From CAWJTV01 sp963845695 (GTDB taxonomy: Bacteria; Planctomycetota; Planctomycetia; Isosphaerales; Isosphaeraceae), in contig CAWJTQ010000002.1 in assembly GCA_963845695.1 (NCBI GenBank), forward strand, positions 310,001 to 374,000: DNA of 64,000 nt, given 5' to 3'. Positions 30,616-40,715 of this stretch are shown here, piece after piece. Made by a program: the position numbers and the translations under genes. Position 1 is the stretch's first letter. Each line of letters starts with the position of its first letter. Below the pieces are notes generated by a model. That model saw only the letters and a program-made list of their open reading frames with translations. It was not told the DNA's origin and searched no databases.

Positions 30616-30691
30616 CCGAGCCGCATTCGGTTTTTCGATCTCATGGTCCTTCTTGATAGCCGATGACGGTGTCTGAGAGCGAGATGGCTCG
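30616..30691 (-). promoter_or_regulatory. conserved upstream block of sigma/kinase cassette B
   Basis: On the minus strand it has CGAGCCATCTCGCTCTCAGA, then CACCGTCATCG, ACCAT and GATCGAAAAACCGAATG. It matches the block at 11388-11460 before cassette A in order and spacing. It is also 120 bases upstream of the divergent PEP-CTERM gene, so it could serve both directions. Confidence 0.5.
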
Positions 30692-30813
30692 ACGTGGAGC
30701 CATCTCCTCATTCCTCCGCGATCGTCGCGTCGGTTGCTGGATTCGAGAACCAGACTCCCCAGCTTTCCGTCTCATCCTATCACCACCTGAACGGCAATCC
30801 GGAGAGTCATTCG

Positions 30814-31560
30814 ATGATGGGTAACTTGGTTCGCACGGGTCTAGCGACACTTCTCATCGGAGCGGCTCTCGCCGCCCCGTCGGAGGCGACACCGATTGTC
30901 GCGGGCACGACGGTCCTGCCCGGAGAGGCGATCCAGGATATCACCCTGCTGCCCAACACGGTGTTCAACCCCACATCGTCTTCGATCCTCATCAGCGGCG
31001 TGACTGGGTATGGTGAAATCACACTCAACCGCGACGCCGAGGTCGGGAACACGATCACGATCAGTTCGCTCGCAGGCGGCCTCTTCTACGGCTCCAACTC
31101 AGTTCTGGGAAGCTACGTTTTTGGAAACATCCCACCTCTGACCGGGGCGGATTTCAGTGGCGTCATCACCAACGTGGTCCAGAACCCTTCCGACCCCGGC
31201 TACGCGACCGGGCAGCCTTCGAGCTTCCAGTCTGGGGACTTCTCCTTCGGAGGCGCCAGTTTCGGGTTCGAGTTCCTTTCTGCTCCGTTGACGGGCGTCA
31301 CGCTCTTCACGGACCCTTCCACGCCGTTCTCGTTTTCATCGACCTTCGATGGGCTGCCCCCTTCGGCCGGTACGGTCCTGATGAATTCCGGCACCGACGT
31401 TCTGGATGTGCTACTCAACGGGCAGCCCGTGGCGGAGAGTTCGAACCGCCGGATCATCATCCTCGGCTCGGTACCGGAGCCTTCGAGTCTCGTCCTGAGC
31501 AGCATGGCCACGATCGGCGTGCTGTGTGGCTTCGCCTGGAAACGTCGGACCACCGCTTGA
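30814..31560 (+). CDS. PEP-CTERM sorting domain protein
   Basis: A 248-residue secreted protein. The N-terminus MMGNLVRTGLATLLIGAALA ends in a signal-peptidase site around APSEATP. The body is Ser/Thr/Gly-rich and beta-like without catalytic motifs. The C-terminus has the tripartite exosortase signal: VPEPSSLVL, a hydrophobic helix and KRR. Export followed by exosortase-mediated anchoring or release is expected; the exosortase itself is not in the window. The start is supported by GGAGAG eight bases upstream. It is divergent from sigma/kinase cassette B and could be one of its targets (speculative). Confidence 0.85.
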   Translation: MMGNLVRTGLATLLIGAALAAPSEATPIVAGTTVLPGEAIQDITLLPNTVFNPTSSSILISGVTGYGEITLNRDAEVGNTITISSLAGGLFYGSNSVLGSYVFGNIPPLTGADFSGVITNVVQNPSDPGYATGQPSSFQSGDFSFGGASFGFEFLSAPLTGVTLFTDPSTPFSFSSTFDGLPPSAGTVLMNSGTDVLDVLLNGQPVAESSNRRIIILGSVPEPSSLVLSSMATIGVLCGFAWKRRTTA

Positions 31561-31789
31561 ACTCTGGAGGGCTGTCGTCCGGAGAAGTCGTTCGCGGCGG
31601 AACCGAGTCAGAGCCTCTTCGCGGATCAAACCACTGGTTGTGATGCGTCTCTTGCCGCGGCCAGTGGGCATCCTGGCCGACCGGTCCCGGGCCCGTGCGG
31701 CGGACCCGATGGCGGAATCCACCGGACCCCAACCTGACGATGGCCGTCGCGGCCCGCCGGTCCCGCACGCCGAGGTCCTCACGCGCCGC

Positions 31790-32350
31790 TCAGGTCCCCT
31801 CCTTGCACCGCTCGAGGAGGACCACGATCGTCTCCTCGAGGGCTCCCGAGAATCCCTTGACGTGGGGCGTCAACGTGGATTTGGCGACCCATCCCTGGCG
31901 GGCGAAGTGGTTGAGCGCCTCCTCCAGGCGAGTCAAATCGAATCGCCCGTCGAAGATCCTGTCCCGCGGGGTCAGGATCTTGTACTCGCGCACCCCGGCC
32001 GGGGGCGGACCCACCGGAGCGAACGATGAGGGCGACGGGGGTGGTGCCTCGGGCACCTGGGGAACCTCGGGGACGCGGTCGGATTCGGTCTTGAGAAGCG
32101 TCGCCGATTCGGTGGGCAACGCCCACGAGGACCCATCCAGCCCTTCGACCTCGATCCCGTGGACCTCGACCGCCGCCGACGGGCCGGCCGTCGCCGCGGC
32201 GACGGGCGCGGCCGTCGCGCCCACCACCTTCGTGGCAGGAGGCGAAACCTGGAAGCTCAGGCCGCACTTCCGGCACTTGATCCGGGTGCCGATCAAGCTC
32301 GACGGGATCTTGCCCCGCTCCCCACAAGTCGGACAACTGATGTAAGGCAT
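31790..32350 (-). CDS. MJ0042-type zinc ribbon protein with C-terminal DUF4177-like domain
   Basis: A 186-residue protein. The N-terminus MPYISCPTCGERGKIPSSLI with CRKCG 16 residues on gives the four cysteines of an MJ0042-type zinc ribbon. A low-complexity Ala/Pro/Glu linker follows. The last 60 residues (REYKILTPRDRIFDGRFDLT, then LEEALNHFARQGWVAKS and ETIVVLLER) match the DUF4177 pattern of a strand, a helix and two strands. I start it at 32350, after GAGGGAG. The ribbon type is usually a protein- or nucleic-acid-binding module; the gene has no operon partner. Confidence 0.75.
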   Translation of the reverse strand: MPYISCPTCGERGKIPSSLIGTRIKCRKCGLSFQVSPPATKVVGATAAPVAAATAGPSAAVEVHGIEVEGLDGSSWALPTESATLLKTESDRVPEVPQVPEAPPPSPSSFAPVGPPPAGVREYKILTPRDRIFDGRFDLTRLEEALNHFARQGWVAKSTLTPHVKGFSGALEETIVVLLERCKEGT

Positions 32351-32821
32351 CGTAATCTCCCTCGATCCGGACGGATACTCCACGCCGGGCGCCTCAAGAC
32401 CGCGAATCGAACGTCGACGTCTCGGATCCCTCGTCTTCTCATGGCGACAACCGGCTGAATTGGTGAGATGACCGCGACCAGGACGTGACTCTGGCCCTCA
32501 CCTTACCGCGCGGAAACGGGCGACTCAACATGTCCGTGTTCCCCTATCTCTGGATCAGGCCAATGGGTGGTCCCGTGAGTGTTATCCCTCAATGTTTACA
32601 AAACCCAACGCGAGTCCGAATCAGGGCCACCACGGCGATCCCGTTTCCTTGACAGACTCCCTGGGCTCGACGATCATGAGTAGATGGAGCAACGAGGCGG
32701 TCGGACGAGTCCTCGACGGGGACGGAGTGGTCCAACAAATGGCGTCGTCCTCAGGAAGGATCTGATGTTATGTCCTTGTTAGTCCCCGTGACGTGGCGGC
32801 GTGACCAGGAAGTGTGATGGT
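32351..32821. other. intergenic stretch without a supported gene
   Basis: Between the divergent zinc-ribbon gene and the small protein at 32822. A TTGACA at 32649 could be part of a promoter for the small gene, but the matching -10 element is weak. Nothing else recognised. Confidence 0.4.
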
Positions 32822-33052
32822 ATGGGATCCACGAAAGCGATCGATCAAATTGACTCTCTCATCGACGACTTGCTCAACGATACGGATCTCTCCGCATCGT
32901 CCCTGGCATCGATGTTGATGGCAGTGCGCGACTCAGTACGTGACGGGTATCACGTGGCACTGGCACGGCGGATCTGGGACGCGAATAACGACCTCAAGGG
33001 GCCTCGGCTCATCCGCGGAACCTACCGGGTCGACGTGCCCGTGATGGACTGA
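32822..33052 (+). CDS. small hypothetical protein (76 residues)
   Basis: An acidic, helical-looking protein: MGSTKAIDQIDSLIDDLLND, then a Ser/Ala-rich helix and DGYHVALARRIWDANNDLKG, ending TYRVDVPVMD. AGGAAG lies about ten bases before the ATG at 32822. The codon pattern is like that of the neighbours. I recognise no family. It stands alone between two intergenic stretches. Confidence 0.5.
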   Translation: MGSTKAIDQIDSLIDDLLNDTDLSASSLASMLMAVRDSVRDGYHVALARRIWDANNDLKGPRLIRGTYRVDVPVMD

Positions 33053-33365
33053 TCTCGCGGAGACGGAAACCGCGGCGGGGCCGACCCTAATTCAGCGCAA
33101 CCCACCAATTGCACAGGAATTGCGTCGGTCGGACGGCATCGCCCCAAAGTGGCGTAGAGCGCATAGTGTACGAAAATGACATTTTGTGACACAGAGCAAG
33201 CCGTGCTTCGTGTGGCGATCTCCTACGCACTAATCAGTTAAGTGCAATTGAGCTCGGTGGGCCGATGCGCCGGATCGGCGGGCTTCGCCAGGGCCCGTGG
33301 GATGGGATTGCACCGCCCCGATCGGCGCGGGAAGATTGCCGAGGCCCTGGTCCAGGAGCTCATCG
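33053..33365. other. intergenic stretch without a supported gene
   Basis: Contains a near-palindrome GAAAATGACATTTTG around 33170-33190 and the AGGAG ribosome-binding site of the HEAT-repeat gene. No protein supported. Confidence 0.4.
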
Positions 33366-35384
33366 ATGCTCGAGGGTCTCGACAAGGTCGACTGGTCGCG
33401 GCTGAGTCACGCCTACGGCGAGGCGGGGAACGTCCCCGATCTGATCCGCGCCGTCCTCTCGGACGACCCAGAGCTGCGGGACCGCGCCCTCCAAGAGCTG
33501 TTCTCCACCATCTGGCACCAGGGGACGGTCTACTCGGCCACGGCCCACGCCGTCCCGTTCCTTGTCGAGTTGCTCGCCGCCCCGGGCGTCGCGGAGAAGG
33601 AATCGATCTTCTCGCTCCTGTCCTGCATCGCCGAGGGCCATTCGTACACCGACGTCCACGCCGCCCTGTTCGACCCGATGGGTGCAGCGAGCCCGGAGGA
33701 GCAGCGGGAGCGAGCCTCGGCGCTGTCGCAAGAGCTGGAGTGGGTCCAGGCGGCGCGCCAGGCCGTCGAGGCGGGCGTCGAGACCTATCTCGACCTGCTG
33801 GCCGACGAGGATCCGGAGGTCCAGATCAGCGCCATCTCCATGCTGAGCCTTTGCCAGAGCCGTGCGGCGTGGGTGATCCCCGAACTGGTCGCCCGCATTC
33901 CGGCCCAGGCGGACCCCAAGCGCCGGGCCGCGTTGATCCTGGCGGTGGGCGATCTTGCGGGGGCCGCGGTCGAGCCGGGTCGATGGATTCCCCTCTTCGC
34001 GGAACGGATGCGACCCGAGGAAGACCCGGTCGTCCGGCTGGCGGCCGCGGTCTGCCTGGCGCGGTCGTCCCCGGGCGAGCCGGCGGCGGTCCTCGACACC
34101 TTGTGCGAGACGGTTTCGGTGGCCTGGGGCGATTTCGAGGATATCGAGGGCGACCCCGCCGGCCGCGTTAGCGAGGCGCTCGGGGGAGACCCCGTGGCGA
34201 GGTGGCGCGTTCTGTCGGCGGCCCTCGACAGCCGGGACGAGCGGGCCCGGAGCGGCGCCCGGTTCGCGGCCGAGAGGCTGTGCCACGAGCGACGATCGAT
34301 CACCCCGGTCATCGCCGCCGCGCTGGGGGAGCGGATCCCCTCCGCCGACCCCGAGGAGCGCTGTAGCCTGGTCCTGAAGCTCTACGGCCTCGGGACGGCG
34401 GCAGCCGCGGCGGCCGGGCCGCTGGCCACCGCCCTCGACGATGACGACCCACGAGTTCGAACCTGGGCCGCGATGGCGATGGCCGGCCTCGGCGACCCCC
34501 TCGCGATCCCCGTCATCATCGAGCGACTCCGCGCCGGCCACGCCTTCCCCTTGCGCACCAGGGAAGTCGGCAAGCTCGGCGCCGAGGCCCGGGCCATGGT
34601 CCCGGCGCTCCTGGAGGCTTTGCGCGGGCCGCCGCTCGAGACGGAGCTGGTTGTCAACCCCCGGAGAGTGATCGCCCTCGCGCTGGGCCAGATCGGCTCC
34701 GACGCCCGCTCGGCGATCCCGGCCCTCATTCCTCTAATGGAAGAGGGACCCCTGGAGCAGGAAAACGCCGCGATGGCGATCGGCCAGATCGGCGGCCCCG
34801 AGGCCCGCGCGGCGATCCCGTTCTTGGAAATCTTGCTCCGGTCCCCGGATGAGATGACCCAGATCCGCGCGGCCCAGGCCCTCTGGCGGATCGACGGTCG
34901 CACCCAGCCGGCCCTGGACATGCTCAGGACGTCCCTTCGGGGCCAGTGCCCAGCGCCGGCAGCCGAGGTGCTCGGCGAGATGGGCGAGGCGGCGCAGAGC
35001 GCGGTCCCCGCCCTCGTCGCCACCCTGGGCGATACGTCGCCTTTCGCCCACGGGGTGCGCCTCGAGGCCGCCATCGCCCTCTGGCGGATCGAGCACCGCA
35101 CCGACCGGTCGCTCCCGGTGCTGATCGGGCTATTCCGGGATCCTGACGCCGGGGCGCTGGTCGCGACCCGCGCCGCCGAGGCGCTGGGCGAGATGGGCGC
35201 CGACGCCCGCGAGGCCGTTCCCCCCCTCCGCGAAGCCGCCGCGGCCGATGTCCGCCCGTTCCACCATCCTTTCCAGTATTCCAGTGAGTTCGTGATCGAG
35301 GACGAGGCGCTCCGCTCGGCGGTCGCCCAAGCCCTCCGGCGGATCGAGGGCGATCTCAGCCCGGCTGGGCGATCCGTCCGCTGA
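33366..35384 (+). CDS. HEAT-repeat protein
   Basis: A 672-residue alpha-helical repeat protein. The N-terminal part has WHQGTVYSATAHAVPFLVEL, a signature of a group of HEAT-repeat proteins in planctomycetes and actinobacteria. The C-terminal half has regular HEAT/PBS-lyase-type repeats with ALGQIGSDARSAIPALIPLM, AIGQIGGPEARAAIPFLEIL, VLGEMGEAAQSAVPALVATL and EALGEMGADAREAVPPLREA. No membrane helix or signal is present. I choose the ATG at 33366 (MLEGLDKVDWSRLSHAYG) because AGGAG precedes it by eight bases. Such repeats are protein-binding scaffolds; the partner is unknown. Confidence 0.85.
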   Translation: MLEGLDKVDWSRLSHAYGEAGNVPDLIRAVLSDDPELRDRALQELFSTIWHQGTVYSATAHAVPFLVELLAAPGVAEKESIFSLLSCIAEGHSYTDVHAALFDPMGAASPEEQRERASALSQELEWVQAARQAVEAGVETYLDLLADEDPEVQISAISMLSLCQSRAAWVIPELVARIPAQADPKRRAALILAVGDLAGAAVEPGRWIPLFAERMRPEEDPVVRLAAAVCLARSSPGEPAAVLDTLCETVSVAWGDFEDIEGDPAGRVSEALGGDPVARWRVLSAALDSRDERARSGARFAAERLCHERRSITPVIAAALGERIPSADPEERCSLVLKLYGLGTAAAAAAGPLATALDDDDPRVRTWAAMAMAGLGDPLAIPVIIERLRAGHAFPLRTREVGKLGAEARAMVPALLEALRGPPLETELVVNPRRVIALALGQIGSDARSAIPALIPLMEEGPLEQENAAMAIGQIGGPEARAAIPFLEILLRSPDEMTQIRAAQALWRIDGRTQPALDMLRTSLRGQCPAPAAEVLGEMGEAAQSAVPALVATLGDTSPFAHGVRLEAAIALWRIEHRTDRSLPVLIGLFRDPDAGALVATRAAEALGEMGADAREAVPPLREAAAADVRPFHHPFQYSSEFVIEDEALRSAVAQALRRIEGDLSPAGRSVR

Positions 35385-35709
35385 TGGTCTTGATGTTGAC
35401 CCGCTTGGCGAGGTGGCGGTCCATCCCGGGGAGGAACGGGGTCATTCCTGATTGTCTTGGTTAGCTGGGCAATCCAGGGGGAGAATGAGACGGTCGGACA
35501 ATGCTTCCCGCAGGGGTGCGGGCACCACCACCCAATCAGCCGCCGGTTCCGGGATGACCTGTTCGTTTCCAAAGTCGTCGCCGTCGACGAGTGGGAGGCA
35601 GTCATCGATCCTGCGTAGGGCTAACATAGTGCGGTGAAGGAGCCCTGCCTGCCGGCTGTCCGGCTCGCTGATGGGGCGGCTCGAGCTTTGACCGCGCGGG
35701 ATCGATCCG
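35385..35709. other. intergenic stretch with one doubtful small reading frame
   Basis: On the minus strand 35442-35627 could encode 61 residues starting MLALRRIDDCLPLVDGDDFG and containing WVVVPAPLREALSDRLILPL. Composition is protein-like, but third-position GC is lower than in neighbours and there is no ribosome-binding site. It could be a gene remnant. Confidence 0.3.
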
Positions 35710-37023
35710 ATGCCATCGCTGATTGTGGGAGTCCTGGTGATCCTTGGCCTGGTCGTGACCAGGGGTGTCCTGGCCATGGCGGAGTCCGCCCTGGGTTTGG
35801 CACGCAAAGCGCCGCTGAAGGAGAAATCGAGCCGTGGAGACCGAGGTGCCGCGTCGGCGCTCCAGCTCGGCGAGGATCCCAAGGGCTACGCTTCAGCGGT
35901 CCAGGCCGGGATCACGCTGCTGAGCGCCCTGGCCGGGGTTTACGGCGGTACGATCCTGGAACCCGAGCTGATCCGCGCGATGGGCGAATGCGGACTGGCC
36001 GCCCCTTACCGCGACGCGATCGGGATCGGCCTGATCGTCCTGGGCCTCACGCTGGCGACGCTCGTGCTGGGTGAGTTCGTGCCGCATCGCGTGGCCCTCC
36101 ACCGGCCGGAACCGATCGCCGGGCTGGTCTCGCGGCCCATTCGGCTGCTGGCGACGCTGGCCAACCCGATCGTCGGAGCCCTGAGCGCGGCGACGGACTT
36201 CGCCTTGAGAGGCGTAGGCATCCGTCCCGCGCCCGAGCCGCCCGTCACCGAGGAAGAAATCCGGGTCCTGATGAAGGAAGGGACCAAGGCGGGGGTCTTC
36301 GAGGAGGTCGAGCACGAAATGGTCAAGCGGGTCCTCCGCTTCGGCGACCGACGCGCCCGCGCCCTGATGACCCCGCGCAACGAGATCGTCTGGATCGACC
36401 TGGCCGACTCACCCGAGGAAATCCGGCGCAAGGTTATCGGCAGTCCCCACTCCCGATTTCCCGTCTGCGACCAGAGTCTCGACAACCTGCTGGGCATCGT
36501 CCACGTCAAGGACTTGCTCGGCCAGGGTCCGAATGTCGAACCCTTCCGAATCAAGGGACGACTCACGCTCCCCCTGTTCATCTACGAAGGGACCCACGGG
36601 CTGAAAGTCCTGGAGATGTTCAAGAGCTCCCCGACCCACAGCGCGGTCGTTCTCGATGAATACGGGACCGTCGAGGGCCTGCTGACGCTGACGGATATCC
36701 TTCAGGCGATCGTCGGCGACTTACCCGAGAGCGCCGAGCACGAGGAACCCCCCGCGGTCCAGCGGCCCGACGGATCCTGGCTGATCGATGGCCGATTGCC
36801 GCTCGACGATTTTCGAGACCTCCTGGACCTGCCGGCTATCCCCGAAGGTGACTTCCATACCCTGGCCGGCTTCGTCGTCGCCCGGCTCGGGCATATCCCT
36901 CGGATCGCCGAGAGCTTCGAAGACGGTGGCCTCCACTACGAGGTCGTCAACATGGACGGCAACCGGGTCGACCGCATCCTGGTCCAGCCGGTCCGGCGCG
37001 AGATCGGCGAGGCTCCGCGGTAA
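35710..37023 (+). CDS. CNNM/CorC-HlyC family membrane protein (DUF21 and CBS domains)
   Basis: A 437-residue protein with the CNNM (DUF21) transmembrane domain at about 1-180: a first helix LIVGVLVILGLVVTRGVLAM, the AESAL motif, GYASAVQAGITLLSALAGVY, and GLIVLGLTLATLVLGEFVPH. A CBS pair follows (MTPRNEIVWIDLADSPEEIR; FPVCDQSLDNLLGIVHVKDL; SAVVLDEYGTVEGLLTLTDI), then a CorC_HlyC domain ending around HIPRIAESFEDGGLHYEVVN. This is the order of the hemolysin-C/CorC-like family involved in magnesium or cobalt handling; the haemolysin name is historical. It is alone on its strand and converges with the sigma-redoxin fusion gene 15 bases away. Confidence 0.9.
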   Translation: MPSLIVGVLVILGLVVTRGVLAMAESALGLARKAPLKEKSSRGDRGAASALQLGEDPKGYASAVQAGITLLSALAGVYGGTILEPELIRAMGECGLAAPYRDAIGIGLIVLGLTLATLVLGEFVPHRVALHRPEPIAGLVSRPIRLLATLANPIVGALSAATDFALRGVGIRPAPEPPVTEEEIRVLMKEGTKAGVFEEVEHEMVKRVLRFGDRRARALMTPRNEIVWIDLADSPEEIRRKVIGSPHSRFPVCDQSLDNLLGIVHVKDLLGQGPNVEPFRIKGRLTLPLFIYEGTHGLKVLEMFKSSPTHSAVVLDEYGTVEGLLTLTDILQAIVGDLPESAEHEEPPAVQRPDGSWLIDGRLPLDDFRDLLDLPAIPEGDFHTLAGFVVARLGHIPRIAESFEDGGLHYEVVNMDGNRVDRILVQPVRREIGEAPR

Positions 37024-37038
37024 ACCCGGCGTGCCTTG

Positions 37039-40000
37039 TCATTTCTGGGGAATCGACTCGGGAGGAGCCCCGGCGATTGTGCTGCTCTTAGCCTCCTTGA
37101 AGTCCGCGAGGGCGCCGGGTGAGTAGTCCGAATCCGGCTTCTCTCCGGGCTCGAAGAGAATCGTCAGGTTGTCCACGTCGCGGTCGAGCCTGCCGGCAAG
37201 CAGGAACGGGTTGAGCGGGTCCACGCACTTGTTCCGCGACGAGAGCCGATAACCGGGAGGTAACAATCGGTTGTTCCCGGGCAACCACACCCAGACATGG
37301 ACCTCGCTCTCGGGCAAGCCGAGGAGCTCGAACCGTCCCTGGGCGTCGACCGCGGCCCGGATCCGGCCCGGTACGTTCTCGGACGAGGCCTGGACCTGCG
37401 TCCCGGCCGGGATGGCCTTGCCGTCGGCGAAGATGACACGGCCGGCGAGCCTGCGGCCGCGCTGAACCTCGAAGTCACCGAGGTCGATGACCGAGCCATC
37501 GGCGCCGGTCTGCGAAGTGCGCGGCGTGACCGCGCCGTGGTCGTTCAGGCTGCCGGTGACCGCACCCACCGCGAATCCCTGGTCGGTGAAGACGTGCTCG
37601 AAGCGGAACCGTCCCTGGGCGTCGGTCCTGGCGTCGAGGTCGCCGAGATAATCGTCCAGGCTGCGTTGCGTCTGCTGGAGCCCCATCGCGACGCCGGCCA
37701 CCGGCTTGCCATCGCGGATCACGCGGCCGGTCACGATGACTCCAACGCCCATCTTCAATGGCGACGGCACGATGCCAGTGGCCGGGAGCGTGAAGACCTT
37801 CGACGCCAGGCCCGGTGCCTCGACGCTCATCGCGAAGTGGTCGATCAGGATTCGCTCGGCCGTGAACGTGAAATCGCCCTGCGGACCGGTCGTGATCCCC
37901 TTCTCACGGACCACGACGGTCCGTGGCGACAGCTTCGCCCCCACGACCGGCTTGCCGTCCGGGCCGACGACCTTCCCCTTGACCCCGACATTCCGGAACT
38001 CGCTCGGCGGCTCATCCCGGCCGGTGGCCACCGGCTGCACGGGCCGCGACCGGGGCAGGCCGAGCTGGTCCTCCAGCGCACCCTCGAGGTCATCGGGCTG
38101 GAACTGGCCGACGAGCCGGCCGTCGGGAGCAACCACGAACGTCGAGGGCCAGGAGTACACCTCATAGGTCTCCGCCGATCGGCCCGAGCCCTTCTCACCG
38201 GGGCCCGGCAAATCGGGCCGAGTCCTCGTGACCAGCGGCCGATCGAGCAGCACGCGGAACGGGAGATCCTTGCCGCCCCAGTAGGTCTTGAGCGGGTCGG
38301 CCGCCTTCCGGTAGAGTTCGGCCGATCCGAGCGAGCCGTCGTGAAGGGCCAGGAAGACGACCGGCCGATCGTGGAATCGCTTCTGGAGCTCGATCAGGCG
38401 GGGCATCGCCATGACGCAAGGCCCGCACCAGGTCGCCCAGAAGTCGAGGACAACCACCTTCCCGCGATAGTCGGCGAGCTTGACCGGTTTGCCGTCCAGG
38501 TCGTCGGCCTCGATCTCCACGGCCGGTCGACCCACCATGCGGACGCTGGCCAGGCTCTCGAGCTTCAGTTCGGGCAGATCGAGCGGGCCCTCGCCGGGCG
38601 GGACGTCCAGGTCGACCACACGCTGGAGGGTCTGCGAGCGGAAAAGAATCTTGTACCGGCCTACCGGCAGCCGGACGTCGAGATGCCGCTTCATGTGATC
38701 CGGGTCGTGGGCATTGGGATTGGGCAGCATCCAGGTCTGCCACTCGGTGCCGACCTTTCCCGATGCATCGACCGTGTAGGCCGACCAGTTCAGATAGGCT
38801 TTCGGGTCGTCGTGGGGGACCTCGATCACGCGGACCCGGACGAGCCGCGTCGGGCTGAGCGTGACGTCGATCGGCTTGTCGGCATCCTCGGCCTGGATGA
38901 CGCGGATCGCCTGGAGGGTGAAGTCGGACGACGCGAAGTGGAGCTTGACCATGGGCGCCCCGTAGAGCGTGAATGTGGTCGAGAACCGCCCCTGGGCATC
39001 GGTGCGCGGCGGATGCTGGACGCCCGGCATGCCCGCCATCCACCAGCCGCTCCTGGCCTTGCGGACGGTGTACGGACTATGGGTCTTGGCGACCTCTTCC
39101 TTCGACACGGCCTGTCCGTCACTGCCCCAGACGACGGCCTCCCAGGGCCGGATGTCGTCAGGGCTGACGGGGTGCCACGGCCCGCGGCCGTCGCGCGACC
39201 TCGAAATACTTCTTCACGGCGCCGGGGGGATGATGGTTCCCTTCGCGTCGCGAAAGACCGCCCTGACCTCGCGGATGTCCTCCGGTCGCGGGTTGTCCCA
39301 GGTGTCCTGTAACGGCCTCGGATCGCTGCCAACCCAGACCTTGGCCAGCGGCCGACCCTTATCGTCACGGACCAGCCCGCGGATGGTCAGATTGGCCGGA
39401 GCAGGCGGCGTCGCCGGTTTCTTCACCGGTGTCGGTTTGGCCTGGGGCCGGACTCGCATACTGAGCCGGCGGATCCTTCGGTTCCGGCCTCGAGAGAGCG
39501 GCGGCACTCGTGAGGGCGACGGCGATGACGAGGGTCGCCGCCACGGCGATCTTCAGCTTCGTGAATCCCATCTCTCGCAGGACCTCCAAGGCCAGGCCGG
39601 CCGAGGCCGGCGACGCGCCGGCCTTGACGGCCCAGCTCCTTCTGGTTGTGAATGCAATCGCGTTCCGGATCGTCGCCTCGATCCAGTGGGCCGGTGCCGG
39701 CGCCGCGTGGGAAAGGCCGGAGGCCACGCCCGTGCCGGCCAGCGTGGCGGCCGGGGCGACGCCCCGGCGGATCAGGCGCGACTTGAGCTTGTCCCGGCCG
39801 CGGGCCAGGCGGCTCTGGACCGTGCCCAGTGGCCAGCCGAGCTGCGCCGCCGCCTGCTCCTGGGTCAGGCCTTCCAGGTAGCAGAGCACCAGCGGGGCGC
39901 GGTAATGCTCGGGGAGGCGTCCCAGTTCCTCATGCAGCTCGGCCCACCGCTCGGGATCGTCGACGCCGCTTTCCCCGTCCGGCGGAGAGCTGCGCCGTAG

Positions 40001-40420
40001 CAATTCTCGCGCAATCGCCGCCGGATCGCGGCGACCTTCGCCTTGTTTGCCACCCGGATCGCGACCCCATGGAGCCATCCTCCGACCGACCGGAGCCCGG
40101 CGATCATCGGGCGCGGCGCGCAGGACCAGGAAGGTCACCTGCGCGGCGTCCTGCGCCTCATGCTCGTCGCCCAGGATCCGCCGGCAGGTCCGCAGGACCA
40201 TCGCCCCATGGCGGTCGACGATCGCCGCGAAGGCGGCTTCGGCCGCCTCGGGCGTCGCATGCCGGCGGTCGACAAACCGCTCCAGCAGTTGGCCGTCGGT
40301 CAGGCCAACGGCCGTGCCTTCCCGCCAGAGGGCTTCGACCTGCTTGTGGACCGACGTGGCTCGGCTTGCTCCCCATCCGAACTTGCCCCTCCGCGTCTGG
40401 GTTTGCCCTGAAGTGCCCAC
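37039..40420 (-). CDS. ECF sigma factor fused to membrane helix, carboxypeptidase-like and thioredoxin-like domains; several frameshifts
   Basis: The sigma part shows EAAFAAIVDRHGAMVLRTCR, SVGGWLHGVAIRVANKAKVA (recovered in another frame at about 39980-40105) and region 4 LPEHYRAPLVLCYLEGLTQE with GTVQSRLARGRDKLKSRL. A membrane helix TKLKIAVAATLVIAVALTSA follows. At 39444-39447 (G4, remove one) and 39224-39229 (G6, add one) the frame is restored by homopolymer changes, and a CG-dinucleotide loss near 39200 completes it. Then come carboxypeptidase-regulatory-like beta modules, a TlpA-type thioredoxin domain (GKVVVLDFWATWCGPCVMAM, with the CxxC active site WCGPC) and more beta modules (GRVIFADGKAIPAGTQVQAS). 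A sigma factor tethered to a redox-active outer domain is implied. Five or more frame changes in 3.4 kb leave open whether the gene is intact. Confidence 0.75.
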
Positions 40421-40554
40421 CGACCGTTCGATTATTCCCGAATTCCGGAGACTTTCGCACCATTGTCGGGAGTCGCCTTACCCTGGAATCGCGGGGATCG
40501 TCGTCGCCTGGGTCCCGCAGGCCGCCGCGAGGGTTCCAGACCTGTCCGGACTCG

Positions 40555-40670
40555 AGGTTCCGGGCGAGGCCCGGCCTGGAACGCGTCGCTGACGGGCCGT
40601 TCCGCCGGTTTTTCACGAGCCAGCCGGGATCCGGAGACCTCAGACTCCCGACCAGGGTGCTTCAGTCTCG
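40555..40670 (+). repeat. imperfect direct repeat, copy 1
   Basis: Starts AGGTTCCGGGCGAGG, contains GACGGGCCGTTCCGCCGGTT and GGGATCCGGAGACCTCAGAC, ends AGTCTCG. The second copy is 742 bases downstream in the same orientation with about ten differences. Confidence 0.8.
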
Positions 40671-40695
40671 GTTTCTGAGCCACTTCCTTCGGCTA

Positions 40696-40715
40696 TGGCA
40701 CAAAGTGGCACTGGA
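40696..40715 (+). repeat. TGGCAC-doublet motif, copy 1
   Basis: TGGCACAAAGTGGCACTGGA, a direct repeat of TGGCAC four bases apart. The same 20-base motif with one change occurs at 58364-58383, also in non-coding DNA. Confidence 0.6.

Noticed and set aside
37297..39312. 671-residue plus-strand frame opposite the sigma-redoxin fusion
   Set aside because: Antisense of a gene with clear domains; no motif of its own.
40696..40715. Sigma-54 type promoter in the TGGCAC-doublet motif
   Set aside because: The GG to GC distance is nine bases instead of ten, and the -12 element lacks TTGC.
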